DNA of 64,000 bases from a bacterium (GCA_019637795.1 JAHBUY010000002.1:620001-684000), one strand, 5' to 3'. Shown: positions 24,965-34,894, counted from the first letter of the stretch. The notes: a model not told the origin generated them from the sequence alone. Made by a program: numbers and translations.

Positions 24965-25882
24965 ATGGCGCGAGTCGAATTCGGCGTGATGCTGCCGCAG
25001 ATCAAGCGCAGTTGGAGCGACAGCCGGGCGGCGGCACAGGCGGTGGACCGCCTCGGCTACCACTCGGTGTGGTTCAACGATCACCTGTACGGCGTGCCGA
25101 TGCCGTCGCTGCCGATCATGGAGGCGTGGACGGCGCTGTCGGCGGTCGGCGCGGTCACCGAACGGGTGGAGCTCGGCACGCTGGTGACGCCGATCGGCTT
25201 CCGCAATCCCGCCCTGCTGGCGAAGATGGTCGCGACGCTCGACAACATCAGCGACGGCCGGGTGATCGTCGGCCTCGGCAGCGGCTGGTTCGCGCAGGAG
25301 TTCAGCGGCTACGGCATCGACTTCCCCGCGGTGCAGGATCGCCTGCGCCAGCTCGCGGAGGGCATCGAGCTGATGCGCCGCATGTGGAGCGAGGAGCAGG
25401 TCACGTTCGGCGGCCGCTACTACCGCACCGACGACGTCTTCTGCGCCCCCAAGCCGGTGCGCCGGCCGCCGATCCTGATCGGCGGCGGCGGCGAGCAGGT
25501 GCTGCTCAAGCTGGTCGCCAGGCACGCCGACATCTGGAACAACCTCGCCGTCAACCTCGACCAGCTCGCGCACAAGGCCGGCGTCCTGCTGCGCCACTGC
25601 GAGAGCGTCGGCCGCGATCCCGCCACCCTGCGCATCTCGCAGCAGACGATGGTCGTCATCGGCAGCGACGAGGCCGATGCCAGGGCGAAGCAGGAGAAGG
25701 CGCAGCGCATCTACGGCGGGCACATGGGCCGCGGCATCGCCGGCACGCCGCAGCAGTGCATCGACCAGATCGAGGCCCTGGCCGCCCGGGGCTGCTCGCT
25801 GCTGATGATCGAATTCTTCGGCAAGGACATCGCCGAGCCGGCGCAACTGTTCGCGGAGACCGTGCTGCCCGCGTTCCGGTGA
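24965..25882 (+). CDS. LLM-class (luciferase-like) oxidoreductase, probably F420-dependent
   Basis: A 305-residue TIM-barrel protein starting at ATG 24965 behind a GGGAGGGAC ribosome binding site. It has the luciferase-like pattern: VEFGVMLPQIK at the N-terminus, SVWFNDHLYGVP, RVELGTLVTPIGFRNP, GLGSGWFAQEF near residue 105, and PPILIGGGGEQ near 168. The G-GW-EF and RNP-LAK motifs are typical of the F420-dependent branch rather than FMN monooxygenases. Substrate unknown. The fucosidase gene follows after 21 bases on the same strand, but a functional link is unlikely. Confidence 0.9.
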   Translation: MARVEFGVMLPQIKRSWSDSRAAAQAVDRLGYHSVWFNDHLYGVPMPSLPIMEAWTALSAVGAVTERVELGTLVTPIGFRNPALLAKMVATLDNISDGRVIVGLGSGWFAQEFSGYGIDFPAVQDRLRQLAEGIELMRRMWSEEQVTFGGRYYRTDDVFCAPKPVRRPPILIGGGGEQVLLKLVARHADIWNNLAVNLDQLAHKAGVLLRHCESVGRDPATLRISQQTMVVIGSDEADARAKQEKAQRIYGGHMGRGIAGTPQQCIDQIEALAARGCSLLMIEFFGKDIAEPAQLFAETVLPAFR

Positions 25883-25903
25883 CGGCGCGCGCCGGCCAGG
25901 CGC

Positions 25904-27187
25904 TTGTCAGCGGCGGCGCCGCGTGCGCATCAGCGGCGCATGGCGACCTGGTTCGATGCGGCGCGCTTCGGGATGTTCGTCCACTGGGGGCACGTCAGCC
26001 GGCAGGGCTGGGAGCTGTCCTGGCCGCTGGTCGGCGGCGCGCCGGTGTTCCCCGCCTGTCAGGACATCCCGGCGGCCGAGTACCACGCCGGCGCCACCCG
26101 CTTCTGTCCGGCGCCGGGGGCGGCGCGCGACTGGATGGCGCGCGCCCGCCGCGCCGGCATGACCTACGCGGTGCTCACCGCCAAGCACCACGACGGCTTC
26201 GCGCTCTGGCCGAGCCGCGCCGCCGACTGGTCGATCGCCCGCACGCCCTACGGCGGCGACCTGGTGCGCGAGTACGTCGAGGCGGCGCGCGACGCCGGGT
26301 TGCGCGTCGGGCTCTACTTCTCGCTCTCCGACTGGCACCATCCCGACTACCCGCCGTTCACCGACGCCGACCGGCCGTACCGCTACGGCCAGGAGCCGCG
26401 GCCGACACCGGAGCAGTGGCGGCGCTTCCTCGCCGTCATGTTCGCGCAGCTCGAGGAGCTGCTCACCGACTACGGCCGCATCGACCTGGTGTGGTTCGAC
26501 GGCGGCTGGGAGCGCAGCGCCGAGGCGTGGCGGACCGGCGAGCTGGCGGCGCGCATCCGCGCCCTGCAACCGGAGATCCTGATCAACGACCGGCTGCCCG
26601 GCGCCGGCGATTTCGACACCCCGGAGCAGTTCGTGCCGCCGCAGCCGCCGGCGCGCGCCTGGGAGACCTGCCTGACGATGAACGACAGTTGGGGCTGGAA
26701 TCCGAACGACCCGCACTACAAATCGGCGCGCGCCCTGGTCCACACCCTGTGCGAGGTGGCCGGTCGCGGCGGCAACCTGCTGCTCAACGTCAGCCCGATG
26801 GGCGACGGCAGTCTGCCCGCCGTCCAGATCGAGCGTCTCGACGCGATCAGCGACTGGATGGCGGCGTACGGCGAGAGCATCGTCGGCACCGCGCCGGGCC
26901 TCGAACCCTGGCAGTTCTACGGTCCGAGCACCCGCCGCGGCCGCACGACGTACCTGCACCTGCTGCAACGCCCCTACGACAGCGTCACCGTGCGCGGCGT
27001 CCCGATCCGGCGCGTCAGCCACGCCCGCGAGGTGCGCACCGGCACCGCGCTGACGTTCCGCGGCCGCTGTTCGGTCGTCGACGAGCTCCTCAACAGCGAC
27101 CCCATCGGCGAGTTGGTCATCGACGTGCCGGAGTCCCTGCTCGACGACCTGGCGACCGTGCTGGCGATCGAGATCGCCGATCCGTGA
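25904..27187 (+). CDS. Alpha-L-fucosidase, GH29 family
   Basis: A 427-residue glycoside hydrolase. Core motifs are FGMFVHWGH (near residue 22), YAVLTAKHHDGFALWPS (about 85-101), LRVGLYFSLSDWH (about 132), and IDLVWFDGGWE, where the Asp (about 199) is the expected nucleophile. NLLLNVSPMGDG follows (about 290), and a small C-terminal beta domain. The listed start is a TTG; ATG 25940 (MATWFDAARFG) is an equally likely start and loses nothing conserved. No signal peptide is seen, so it is likely cytosolic, acting on imported fucosides or small oligosaccharides. Confidence 0.88.
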   Translation: MSAAAPRAHQRRMATWFDAARFGMFVHWGHVSRQGWELSWPLVGGAPVFPACQDIPAAEYHAGATRFCPAPGAARDWMARARRAGMTYAVLTAKHHDGFALWPSRAADWSIARTPYGGDLVREYVEAARDAGLRVGLYFSLSDWHHPDYPPFTDADRPYRYGQEPRPTPEQWRRFLAVMFAQLEELLTDYGRIDLVWFDGGWERSAEAWRTGELAARIRALQPEILINDRLPGAGDFDTPEQFVPPQPPARAWETCLTMNDSWGWNPNDPHYKSARALVHTLCEVAGRGGNLLLNVSPMGDGSLPAVQIERLDAISDWMAAYGESIVGTAPGLEPWQFYGPSTRRGRTTYLHLLQRPYDSVTVRGVPIRRVSHAREVRTGTALTFRGRCSVVDELLNSDPIGELVIDVPESLLDDLATVLAIEIADP

Positions 27188-27193
27188 GATCGG

Positions 27194-27919
27194 TCAGCTC
27201 TCCAGGCGCGTGAAGAAGGCGCGGATGCGCGCCGCGTTGGCGCCGACGTCGCCCTTGCCGTCGCGCGATTTCGACCGCATCTGCACCAGGCTCTGGCCGT
27301 TGGGGGTGGCCCGCACTTCGATCACGAAGTCGTCGCGGAAGTGGAACAGGCGGGTCGTGTCGTAGCCCTCGAGCGCGTGCGCCTCCGGGTCCTCGCGGGT
27401 GATGACCCAGCTCGGCATGCTGCGCGCCGCCGCGGCGACCTGCTTGAATGCCTCGTCGGGCGGCATGGCGAGCGGCAGCGGGCCGAGATCGGGATAGCCG
27501 GCCTTCTGTTGTTCGGCGAAGGCGAGGCCCGGATACGACATGTCGCGGCCCGCGTTCTCCGGCAGCGTGCCGGCGTGCACGAACTGCGGCGGCGCATCGG
27601 TGTCGGTGGCGATGTCGTTGATGCGCGGAATGTTGCGGCGCGCGCCCGACAGCAACAGGACGAGGCCGATGACGATCACCGGGATCGCCAGGCCGGCGGC
27701 GGTGGCGCTGCGCGTGCCCGCCGGTCCGAGCAGCAGCGCGACGGCGCCGAGCGCCAGGCTGACGATGCCGACGAGCAGGCCGAGGCCGAACGTGCCGAAG
27801 CCGTAGAGGGGCGCGACCAGGTCGAAGTGCGCCAGCGCCGGACCGAGCAGCGCCAGCAGCAGGCAGACGCGGCCGAGCCAGGCGCTGACGCGCCCGAGAC
27901 GCGAGGTGGTGGCAGGCAT
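27194..27919 (-). CDS. DUF1499 membrane protein
   Basis: A 241-residue protein from the ATG at 27919, preferred over 27934 because GGGGGA lies 7 bases upstream. Three hydrophobic segments (about residues 10-30, 38-62, 70-90) precede a soluble DUF1499 domain whose hallmarks INDIATD, LEGYDTTRLFHFRDDFVIEV and MRSKSRDGKGDVGANAARI are clear. The family has no established biochemical role. It is convergent with the fucosidase gene, 6 bases apart. Confidence 0.85.
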   Translation of the reverse strand: MPATTSRLGRVSAWLGRVCLLLALLGPALAHFDLVAPLYGFGTFGLGLLVGIVSLALGAVALLLGPAGTRSATAAGLAIPVIVIGLVLLLSGARRNIPRINDIATDTDAPPQFVHAGTLPENAGRDMSYPGLAFAEQQKAGYPDLGPLPLAMPPDEAFKQVAAAARSMPSWVITREDPEAHALEGYDTTRLFHFRDDFVIEVRATPNGQSLVQMRSKSRDGKGDVGANAARIRAFFTRLES

Positions 27920-28067
27920 GGTGGTGTCCCCCATCGACGAGCAGTGCCGCGACCGGCCGCTGTTAGGCCGCGCGCCGGCGCGATGTCAAACCACGGCCTG
28001 CCGAGACTCCCGGCGCGCGGGCTGCGACTCGGCGCACCGATGCCGCGAGCCCGAGCCCGCCGGCGGC

Positions 28068-28469
28068 TCACACCTTGGCGCTCAGGATCACCTGCCGCAG
28101 GAGATGGCGATGGCACTGCGCCTCGTCCTCGGCGCAGTGGCAGAGCAGGGTCACCGGCTGGCGCCGCGCCAGCGCCTTGATCAGGCGGAGGGTGAACTTC
28201 TGACCGTGGTTCCTTATGGTGCGGTTCGCCGCGTCGGCGCTGCCGCCGGCGAAGAGCTCGGCGCGGTAGCGGCGGGCGAAGGTCGCCCAGGTGATGTCGC
28301 CCCGCTGGCCGGCGCGCAGGAGCGCCTCGCTCGGCCCGAGGTTGGCCATCCACACGTCGTAGCGGCGGGTCGGCATGCCCCGCCCCCGGAACCGGGTGGC
28401 GAGGATGCGCAGCCCGTCGCGCTTCTCGATCGGCGACCAGACGGATTTCGTCGCGAGGGGCACCGGCAT
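28068..28469 (-). CDS. DUF488 family protein
   Basis: A 133-residue protein from the ATG at 28469. The motifs RGRGMPTRRYDVWMANLGPS, FARRYRAEL and the C-terminal VTLLCHCAEDEAQCHRHLL, with its conserved Cys/His cluster, identify DUF488. Members are proposed to be nucleic-acid-related or stress proteins, but no activity is established. Genes in this family are often solitary, as here. The 148 bases to the DUF1499 gene contain no recognised feature. Confidence 0.85.
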   Translation of the reverse strand: MPVPLATKSVWSPIEKRDGLRILATRFRGRGMPTRRYDVWMANLGPSEALLRAGQRGDITWATFARRYRAELFAGGSADAANRTIRNHGQKFTLRLIKALARRQPVTLLCHCAEDEAQCHRHLLRQVILSAKV

Positions 28470-28542
28470 GGGCGCTAGCCGAGCCGGGGGTTTCCGGTCA
28501 AGGGCCTTGCCCAAGAATTCGCTGCTCCCGCGAGGCAGCCCC

Positions 28543-28811
28543 AGGTTGTTAGGTTGCTAGGTTGTTAGCCTTGATGAGACAGAAAACTCCTCACCACGGA
28601 CACGGAGGGCTTGGTGCCATAGCGAAGGCGCGGGGCCTCTTCTCACTCCATTTCCAATGAACTTTGGGAGGACCACTGGGCGGGCTTCGAGATCAGTACC
28701 CTCCGTGTCTCCGTGCCTCCGTGGTGAAAGTCTTTTGTCGCATCAAGGTTGGTTGTCAGGCCTGAACGGCCTCTGAGACTAACAACCTAACAACTAACAA
28801 CCTAGCAACCT
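28543..28811. repeat. Large nested inverted repeat containing a CACCACGGA-family element
   Basis: The outer arms are GGTTGTTAGGTTGCTAGGTT (from 28544) and CTAACAACCTAACAACTAAC (from 28779). Inside them, CTTGATGAGACAGAAAACT faces AGTCTTTTGTCGCATCAAG, and CTCACCACGGACACGGAGGG faces CCTCCGTGTCTCCGTGCCTC. The arms are almost continuous, so the element could form a hairpin of over 100 bases per side. The inner part is related to the copies at 19001 and 51131, but the centre differs. The bases up to 28964 hold nothing else beyond a possible mgtA promoter. Confidence 0.85.
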
Positions 28812-28964
28812 TTCTCGGGCAAAGCCCGGTCAACGCCCGCCGCCCGTGGCGTCCCGCACGACGCGCGGCTGACAGTGCGTTGAAAGGCGGGCGGCGTCGC
28901 GAGGGCGCACGAGACGCGCCCGCAGTGGCCGACCTGTTCCTCAACGGACTGCTAAGGTCCGCCC

Positions 28965-31454
28965 GTGAGCGGCGCGATCCCCGCGGGCCTGACGCAGGCC
29001 GAGGCGGCCGAGCGGCTGCGGCAGGTCGGACCGAACCAGTTGGCGCCGCCGCGCCGGCGGGCGGTGCTGCTGCAGTTCCTCTCCCGCTTCCGCAACCCGC
29101 TGGTGCTGCTGCTGCTCGGCGCCAGCCTCATCTCGGCGCTCACCGGCGAGGTGGCGAGCTTCGCGATCATCGCCGTCATCGTCACCATCAGCGTCACCCT
29201 CGACTTCGTCCAGGAGCACCGCGCCGGACACGCCGCCGAACGACTGCGCGCCTCGGTGGCGCTGCGCGCCACCGTGCGCCGCGAGGGGACGGCGTGCGAG
29301 GTGCCGGTGTCCGAGGTGGTGCCGGACGACCTGGTGCTGCTCGCCGCCGGCGATCTCGTGCCCGCCGACGGCGTGCTGCTCGAGGCCCGCGATCTCTTCG
29401 TCAACCAGGCGCTCCTCACCGGCGAGGCGTTCCCGGTGGAGAAGCGCGCCGGCGCCGGCGGCGGGCTCGGCGACGATCCGGCCGATGCGCCGGACGGCGT
29501 CTACATGGGCACCGCGGTGATCAGCGGCAGCGGCCTGGCGCGCATCGTGCGCACCGGCCGCCACAGCGCGCTCGGCCAGATCAGCGCCACCGTCGCGGCG
29601 GCGCCGCCGCCAACCGCGTTCGAGCAGGGCACGCAGGCGTTCGGCCTGCTGATCATGCGGGTCACGCTGCTGCTCGTCCTCGCGGTGCTGCTGGTCAACA
29701 TCCTGCTGCAGCGGCCGCCGCTGGAATCCTTTCTCTTCGCGCTCGCCCTCGCCGTCGGGCTGACGCCGGAGCTGCTGCCGATGATCGTCTCGGTGTGCCT
29801 GGCGCGCGGCGCCCTGCGCATGGCCGCGCAGCGCGTCGTGGTGAAGCGGCTGGCGGCGATCCACGACCTCGGCAGCATGGACGTGCTGTGCACCGACAAG
29901 ACCGGCACGCTCACCGAGGCGCGCATCCGCCTCGAGCGCCACCTCGACGCGCGCGGCGGCGACAGTGATCGCGTGCTCCAGCTCGCCTATCTCAACAGCG
30001 CCTTCGAGACCGGGCTGCGCAGCCCCCTCGACGACGCGATCCTCGCCCACGGCACCCACCTGTCGACCGGCGACTGGCGCAAGATCGACGAGGTGCCGTT
30101 CGACTTCGAACGTCGCCGCGTCTCGGTGCTGCTCGACGACGGCCGCCAGCGGCTGCTCGTCGTCAAGGGCGCGTTGGAGGACATCGCCCGCCTCTCGACC
30201 GCCTACGAGGGCGCGCGCGCGGGCGAGACGGAGCCGATCGACGCGGCGACGCGCGCCGCCATCGCGGCCCGATTCGCCGCCCTGTCGGCCGAGGGCTTCC
30301 GCGTTCTCGGCATCGCCTGGCGCGCCGTCGACGCCGCCCACGACCACGCGGTGGTCGACGACGAGACGACGCTGGTGTTCGCCGGCTTCGCCGCCTTCCT
30401 CGATCCGCCGAAGGCGACGGCCGCCGACGCCCTGCGCGCCCTGGCGGATGCCGGGGTGACGGTGAAGGTGGTCACCGGCGACAACGAGCTCGTCACCACC
30501 CACGTCTGCCAGAGCCTGGCGCTGCCGGTCGCCGGCGTCCTCACCGGCGCGCAACTGGCGGCGATGGACGACCAGGCGCTGGCGGCCGCGGTCGAGGACA
30601 CGACCCTCTTCTGCCGCGTCAGCCCGGCACAGAAGAACCGCATCATCCTGGCGCTCAAGCGGCGCGGGCACGTCGTCGGCTATCTCGGCGACGGCATCAA
30701 CGACGCGCCGCCGCTGCACTCGGCCGACGTCGGCCTGTCGGTCGATGGCGCGGTCGACGTCGCCCACGAGGCGGCGTCGCTCATCCTCCTCGACCACGAC
30801 CTGCGCGTGCTCCACGCCGGCGTGCTCGAGGGCCGCCGCACCTTCGGCAACATCATGAAGTACATCATGATGGGCACGAGCTCGAACTTCGGGAACATGT
30901 TCAGCATGGCGGCGGCGACGCTGGTGTTGCCCTTCCTGCCGATGCTGCCGGTGCAGATTCTGCTCAACAACCTGCTCTACGACCTGTCGGAGCTGCCGAT
31001 CCCCCTCGACGAGGTCGATCCGGAGCTGCTGCGCCGTCCGCGCGCCTGGAACATGCGCTTCGTGCGCCGTTTCATGGTCACGCTCGGACCGGTCAGCTCG
31101 CTGTTCGACTTTCTCACCTTCTTCCTGCTGCTGCACCTGCTGCGGGCCGACGAGGCGCTCTTCCACACCGGCTGGTTCCTCGAGTCGCTGGCCACCCAGG
31201 TGCTGGTCATCTTCGTCATCCGCACCCGCCGCTCGCCGCTGCGCAGCCGTCCCGCCCGCGCCCTGGCGGCGGCGGCGCTGGTCACCGTCGCTCTCGCCGT
31301 CGCCATTCCCTTCACGCCGTTGGCGCCGGCGCTCGGCTTCGCGGTCCCGCCGCCCACCTTCTTCGCCGCCCTCGCCGGCATGGTGGCGCTCTACCTGGCG
31401 AGCGCCGAGCTGGTGAAGCGCGCCTTCTATCGGGCCTGGCTCGAGGCGCCGTGA
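28965..31454 (+). CDS. mgtA: P-type ATPase, Mg2+-transporting type (MgtA-like)
   Basis: An 829-residue P3B-type ATPase starting at GTG 28965. Visible elements are the N-terminal cation ATPase segment (LTQAEAAERLRQVGPNQL), the actuator motif LLTGEAFPVEK (about 146-156), TPELLPM in helix 4 (about 267), the phosphorylated Asp in CTDKTGTLT (D311), and the hinge GYLGDGINDAPPL (about 572-584). MFSMAAATLVLPFLPMLPVQILLNNLLYDLSE near the C-terminus is typical of MgtA. It would import Mg2+ at ATP cost. No mgtL-like leader or Mg2+ riboswitch was recognised upstream. Confidence 0.92.
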   Translation: MSGAIPAGLTQAEAAERLRQVGPNQLAPPRRRAVLLQFLSRFRNPLVLLLLGASLISALTGEVASFAIIAVIVTISVTLDFVQEHRAGHAAERLRASVALRATVRREGTACEVPVSEVVPDDLVLLAAGDLVPADGVLLEARDLFVNQALLTGEAFPVEKRAGAGGGLGDDPADAPDGVYMGTAVISGSGLARIVRTGRHSALGQISATVAAAPPPTAFEQGTQAFGLLIMRVTLLLVLAVLLVNILLQRPPLESFLFALALAVGLTPELLPMIVSVCLARGALRMAAQRVVVKRLAAIHDLGSMDVLCTDKTGTLTEARIRLERHLDARGGDSDRVLQLAYLNSAFETGLRSPLDDAILAHGTHLSTGDWRKIDEVPFDFERRRVSVLLDDGRQRLLVVKGALEDIARLSTAYEGARAGETEPIDAATRAAIAARFAALSAEGFRVLGIAWRAVDAAHDHAVVDDETTLVFAGFAAFLDPPKATAADALRALADAGVTVKVVTGDNELVTTHVCQSLALPVAGVLTGAQLAAMDDQALAAAVEDTTLFCRVSPAQKNRIILALKRRGHVVGYLGDGINDAPPLHSADVGLSVDGAVDVAHEAASLILLDHDLRVLHAGVLEGRRTFGNIMKYIMMGTSSNFGNMFSMAAATLVLPFLPMLPVQILLNNLLYDLSELPIPLDEVDPELLRRPRAWNMRFVRRFMVTLGPVSSLFDFLTFFLLLHLLRADEALFHTGWFLESLATQVLVIFVIRTRRSPLRSRPARALAAAALVTVALAVAIPFTPLAPALGFAVPPPTFFAALAGMVALYLASAELVKRAFYRAWLEAP

Positions 31455-31524
31455 GGCACGCGCGGTGCGCGGCCGGGCGGCGCGCCCTCCCGGCTGCCCG
31501 CGCTCGCCGGCGGGCGCCGTCGCG

Positions 31525-33435
31525 TCACCCGCGCACCCGGCGCACGTCGCCGAGGCGCAGGGTGAAGCCGGTGCGGTCGAGATAGGTGAGCATGCCGATG
31601 CTGAACTTGCGGCTGGCGCCGATCAGGTCGCGGAACTGCGCCGCGGTGATCTCCCCGCCGTGGGCGCGTGCAAACTCGCGGATCAGCGCGCGCGCCCGCT
31701 CGACGGCAGCGGAGCCGAAGTAGAGGTCGGCGTCGGCGCGGGCGAGGCGGCCGGCGCGCTCGAGCTCGGCGAGGATGGCGGCCAGGCGCGGCGCCGGCAC
31801 CCGCAGCTCGTTGGCGACCTGGCGCACGTCGGGCGGCGTCATCCCGCCGGCGGCGACGCGGGCGACGATCGCCTCGCCCAGCGCCCGCTCGGCGGGAGTC
31901 AGGCCACCGCGATGCTCGGGTAGACGCAGCAGACTGTCCTCGCGCACCAGTTCCCGCTCGCGCTCGAGCTGCGCGACGACGGCGCGGAACAGCTTCGGCG
32001 CCAGATCGGCGGCGAGCCGCGAGCGCAGCGATTCCATTTCCATGCCGCGCTCGCGCGGCTGGGCGCGGTGATGCGCCGCCAGCCGCTCGCGCACGGCCGC
32101 GCGCAGCGCCTGCCAGCGTTCGCGCGTGACGTAGGCCTCGGCGCGCGCCGCGTCGGGCAGCGGCCGCAGCTCGCGCTGCCGCGCCAGGAGCGTCCGCACC
32201 GCATCGACGCGCAGGTCGGCGGCGGCGGCGAGCGTCTCCGGGGCGACGGCGAGGTCGGTGGTCATCCGCACCAGCGCCTGCAGGCGGGCGAGCGGCGTCG
32301 CGGCGTCGCGCAGCGCGGCGAGCTGCGCCAGCCGTTCCTCGCGGGCGCGCGGTGGGCGCGGCGCGAAGGGATCGAGGACGACGCCGCCGCCGACGGTGGC
32401 GCGCGCCGTCGCGGCGCGGAGGATGAAGCGGTCGCCGCCGAACGCCGCCACCGGCGCCCGCAGCACGAGCTGCGCGAGCGCCGACTCCCTCGGCGCCAGG
32501 GCGGCGCGGCCGTCGAGCCAGACGATGCGACCCATCGCCTCGGCGGTGCCGAGATGGACGCGCACCGGCGCCTGTCGCGCCAGCGGGCCCGGCGCCGCCG
32601 GGCGCAGCTCCACCCAGGCATCGAAGCGGTCGGTGACGCGATCGAGCTCGCGATCGCACACCACCTGGCCGCGGCTGATCGCCCCGTGCGCGACGCCGGC
32701 CAGGTTCAGCGCCACGCGCTGCCCGTACGCCGCCTCGTCCACCGCGACCCCGTGCACCTGCACCCCGCGCACCCGCACCTCGGCGCCGCCCGGCAGCACC
32801 CGCAGGGTGGCGCCGCGGCGCACCACGCCGGCGGTCGCGGTGCCGGTCACCACCACGCCGTGGCCGCGCATGACGAAGGCGCGGTCGACGGGCAGGCGGA
32901 AGCAGCCCTCCGGGGCCGGCCGCGCCGCGGCGCGCAGGGCGCCGCGGATGGTGTCGCGCAGCGCCTCGATGCCCTCGCCGGTGACCGTCGACACCTCGAC
33001 CACCGGCGCGCCCGCGAGCCGGCTGCCGGCGAGCAGGATCTCGATCTCCTCGCGCACGCCGCGCCGCCGCGCCGCGTCGACGAGATCGACCTTGGTGATC
33101 GCCACCACGCCGCGGCGCGCGCCCAGCAGATGCAGGATGTCGAGGTGTTCCTCGGTCTGCGGCATCACCCCGTCGTCGGCCGCCACCACCAGCAGGACCA
33201 CATCGACGCCGTGCGCGCCCGCCAGCATGTTGCGGATGAAGCGCTCGTGGCCGGGGACGTCGACGACGCCCGCGGTCTCGCCGTCGCCGGCGTCGAAGCG
33301 CGCGAATCCGAGATCGATCGAGATGCCGCGCGCGCGCTCTTCCTTCAGCCGGTCGGTGTCGACGCCGGTGAGCGCTCTGATGAGCGCCGTCTTGCCGTGA
33401 TCGATGTGCCCGGCGGTGCCGAGGATCAGGTGCAT
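31525..33435 (-). CDS. selB: Selenocysteine-specific elongation factor SelB
   Basis: A 636-residue translational GTPase. G1 is [14 protein letters not shown] (residues 6-19), G3 is [13 protein letters not shown] (about 58-70), and G4 is ITKVDLVD (about 116). EF-Tu-like domains II and III follow, then the C-terminal winged-helix repeats that bind the SECIS hairpin (about 370-636). It delivers Sec-tRNA to UGA codons. It lies 64 bases downstream of selA on the same strand, the usual selA-selB order, with a short palindromic repeat between them. Confidence 0.95.
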   Translation of the reverse strand: MHLILGTAGHIDHGKTALIRALTGVDTDRLKEERARGISIDLGFARFDAGDGETAGVVDVPGHERFIRNMLAGAHGVDVVLLVVAADDGVMPQTEEHLDILHLLGARRGVVAITKVDLVDAARRRGVREEIEILLAGSRLAGAPVVEVSTVTGEGIEALRDTIRGALRAAARPAPEGCFRLPVDRAFVMRGHGVVVTGTATAGVVRRGATLRVLPGGAEVRVRGVQVHGVAVDEAAYGQRVALNLAGVAHGAISRGQVVCDRELDRVTDRFDAWVELRPAAPGPLARQAPVRVHLGTAEAMGRIVWLDGRAALAPRESALAQLVLRAPVAAFGGDRFILRAATARATVGGGVVLDPFAPRPPRAREERLAQLAALRDAATPLARLQALVRMTTDLAVAPETLAAAADLRVDAVRTLLARQRELRPLPDAARAEAYVTRERWQALRAAVRERLAAHHRAQPRERGMEMESLRSRLAADLAPKLFRAVVAQLERERELVREDSLLRLPEHRGGLTPAERALGEAIVARVAAGGMTPPDVRQVANELRVPAPRLAAILAELERAGRLARADADLYFGSAAVERARALIREFARAHGGEITAAQFRDLIGASRKFSIGMLTYLDRTGFTLRLGDVRRVRG

Positions 33436-33449
33436 CCGTGAGCGCGACG

Positions 33450-33507
33450 GAACACGAATGACCGCGAGGCAACGCGAAGACCTCGGCGGCGAACGACGGT
33501 CATTCGC
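33450..33507. repeat. Short palindromic repeat between selA and selB
   Basis: CGAATGACCG (33455-33464) and CGGTCATTCG (33497-33506) are perfect 10-base inverted arms flanking GCGAGGCAACGCGAAGACC. The right arm covers the selA stop codon (33500-33502). It belongs to the same family as 22744-22823. In the transcript it would form a hairpin between the two cistrons. Confidence 0.75.
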
Positions 33508-34894
33508 CCGCCCCCTGGCCGCGCCGCCTCGGCAGCAGGTCGGTCGCCTGCGCCACGCAGCGCAGGTCGAGCCAGAAGCGGTCGTCGTGGACGCGGCCGA
33601 TGATCGGCGGCTCGCTGGCGCGGAAGCGGGCGGCGATGGCGCGCGGCGACTCCGTGGGGTGGCGGATGGCGATCGCCTTCGACGGCAGCGTCTCGGTCGG
33701 CTGCGCGCCGCTGCCGATCGCGGCGGCGGCGTCCTCGAGGGACATGCGGTAGTCCGGGCCGAGCGCGCGCGCGAGCAGGGCGAGGGCGATCTCGCCCATC
33801 GTCTGCAGCGCGGCGAGAGGGCGGGTGAGCAGCGACAGCGCCGGCAGCGCCGCGGCGAGATCGGGCGCGGTGCGATAGAGGCGCAGCGTCGCCTCGAGCG
33901 CCGCGAGGGTCAACTTGTCGCAGCGCAGGGCGCGGCGCAGCGGGTTGCGGCGCAGGCGGGCGATCAGGTCGGCGCGCCCGACCACCAGCCCCGCCTGCGG
34001 GCCGCCGAGCAGCTTGTCGCCGCTGAAGGTGACCAGGTCGGCGCCGCGGCGGAGGCGGTCGCCGACCACCGGCTCGGCCGGCAGTCCCCACGGCGTCAGA
34101 TCCACGAGCGCGCCGCTGCCGAGGTCCTCGACCACCGGTACGCCGCGCGCCCGGCCGATGGCGGCCAGCGCCTCGAGCTCGACCGCGGCGGTGAAGCCGG
34201 CGATGCGGTAGTTCGACGGGTGCACCTTGAGCAGCACCGCCGTGCACTCGTTGATCGCCCGCTCGTAGTCGGCGGCATGGGTGCGATTGGTGGTGCCGAC
34301 CTCGCGCAAGGTCGCCAGGCTCTTGCCGCAGACGTCGGGGATCCGGAAGGCGCCGCCGATTTCCACCAGCTCGCCGCGCGACGCCACCACCTCGCGGCCC
34401 TCGGCGAGGGTGTTGAGCGCCAGCAGCACCGCGGCGGCGTTGTTGTTCACCGCCAGCGCCGCCTCGGCGCCGGTGAGGGCGCGGAGATGCGCCTCGACGT
34501 GCGCGTCGCGCTCGCCGCGGCCGCCGTCGGCGAGGTCGATCTCGAGCGTGCAGGGGCGGGTTGCCACCGCGGTCAGGGCCGCGACGGCGGCGTCGGCGAG
34601 CGGCGCCCGGCCGAGGTTGGTGTGGAGCACGACGCCGGTGGCGTTGATCGCCGGCCGCAGCGACGGCGCCGCCAGCGCGGCCAGGCGCGCCGCCGCGTCG
34701 GCGAGCAGCGCCGCGGCGGCGGGCGCCGGCGCGCCGGCGTCGCCGAGGTCGCGCCGCGCCGCCGCCAGGGCGTCGCGCAGGGCGTCGGCGACCAGCGGTC
34801 GCGGGTAACGCGCCAGCAGCGCGCCGGCGTCGCGGCTGCGCAGCAACTGGTCGACGCCGGGCAGCGATCGCAGAGCCGAGTCGCGCGCCGCCAT
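33500..34894 (-). CDS. selA: L-seryl-tRNA(Sec) selenium transferase SelA
   Basis: A 464-residue PLP enzyme. The family pattern is clear: an N-terminal LRSLPGVDQLL domain that binds tRNA(Sec), ATGVVLHTNLGRAPL (about 85-99), VNNNAAAVLLAL (about 150), EVGTTNRTHAADY, and the PLP lysine in FSGDKLLGGPQAG near residue 294. It converts Ser-tRNA(Sec) to Sec-tRNA(Sec) using selenophosphate. Its last codon lies within a palindromic repeat. No selD or selC was recognised in the window. Confidence 0.95.
   Translation of the reverse strand: MAARDSALRSLPGVDQLLRSRDAGALLARYPRPLVADALRDALAAARRDLGDAGAPAPAAAALLADAAARLAALAAPSLRPAINATGVVLHTNLGRAPLADAAVAALTAVATRPCTLEIDLADGGRGERDAHVEAHLRALTGAEAALAVNNNAAAVLLALNTLAEGREVVASRGELVEIGGAFRIPDVCGKSLATLREVGTTNRTHAADYERAINECTAVLLKVHPSNYRIAGFTAAVELEALAAIGRARGVPVVEDLGSGALVDLTPWGLPAEPVVGDRLRRGADLVTFSGDKLLGGPQAGLVVGRADLIARLRRNPLRRALRCDKLTLAALEATLRLYRTAPDLAAALPALSLLTRPLAALQTMGEIALALLARALGPDYRMSLEDAAAAIGSGAQPTETLPSKAIAIRHPTESPRAIAARFRASEPPIIGRVHDDRFWLDLRCVAQATDLLPRRRGQGAGE

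Noticed and set aside
28543..28811. CRISPR-like array from repeated CTAACAACC units
   Set aside because: There are only two or three imperfect units in inverted arms, with no regular spacers and no cas genes.
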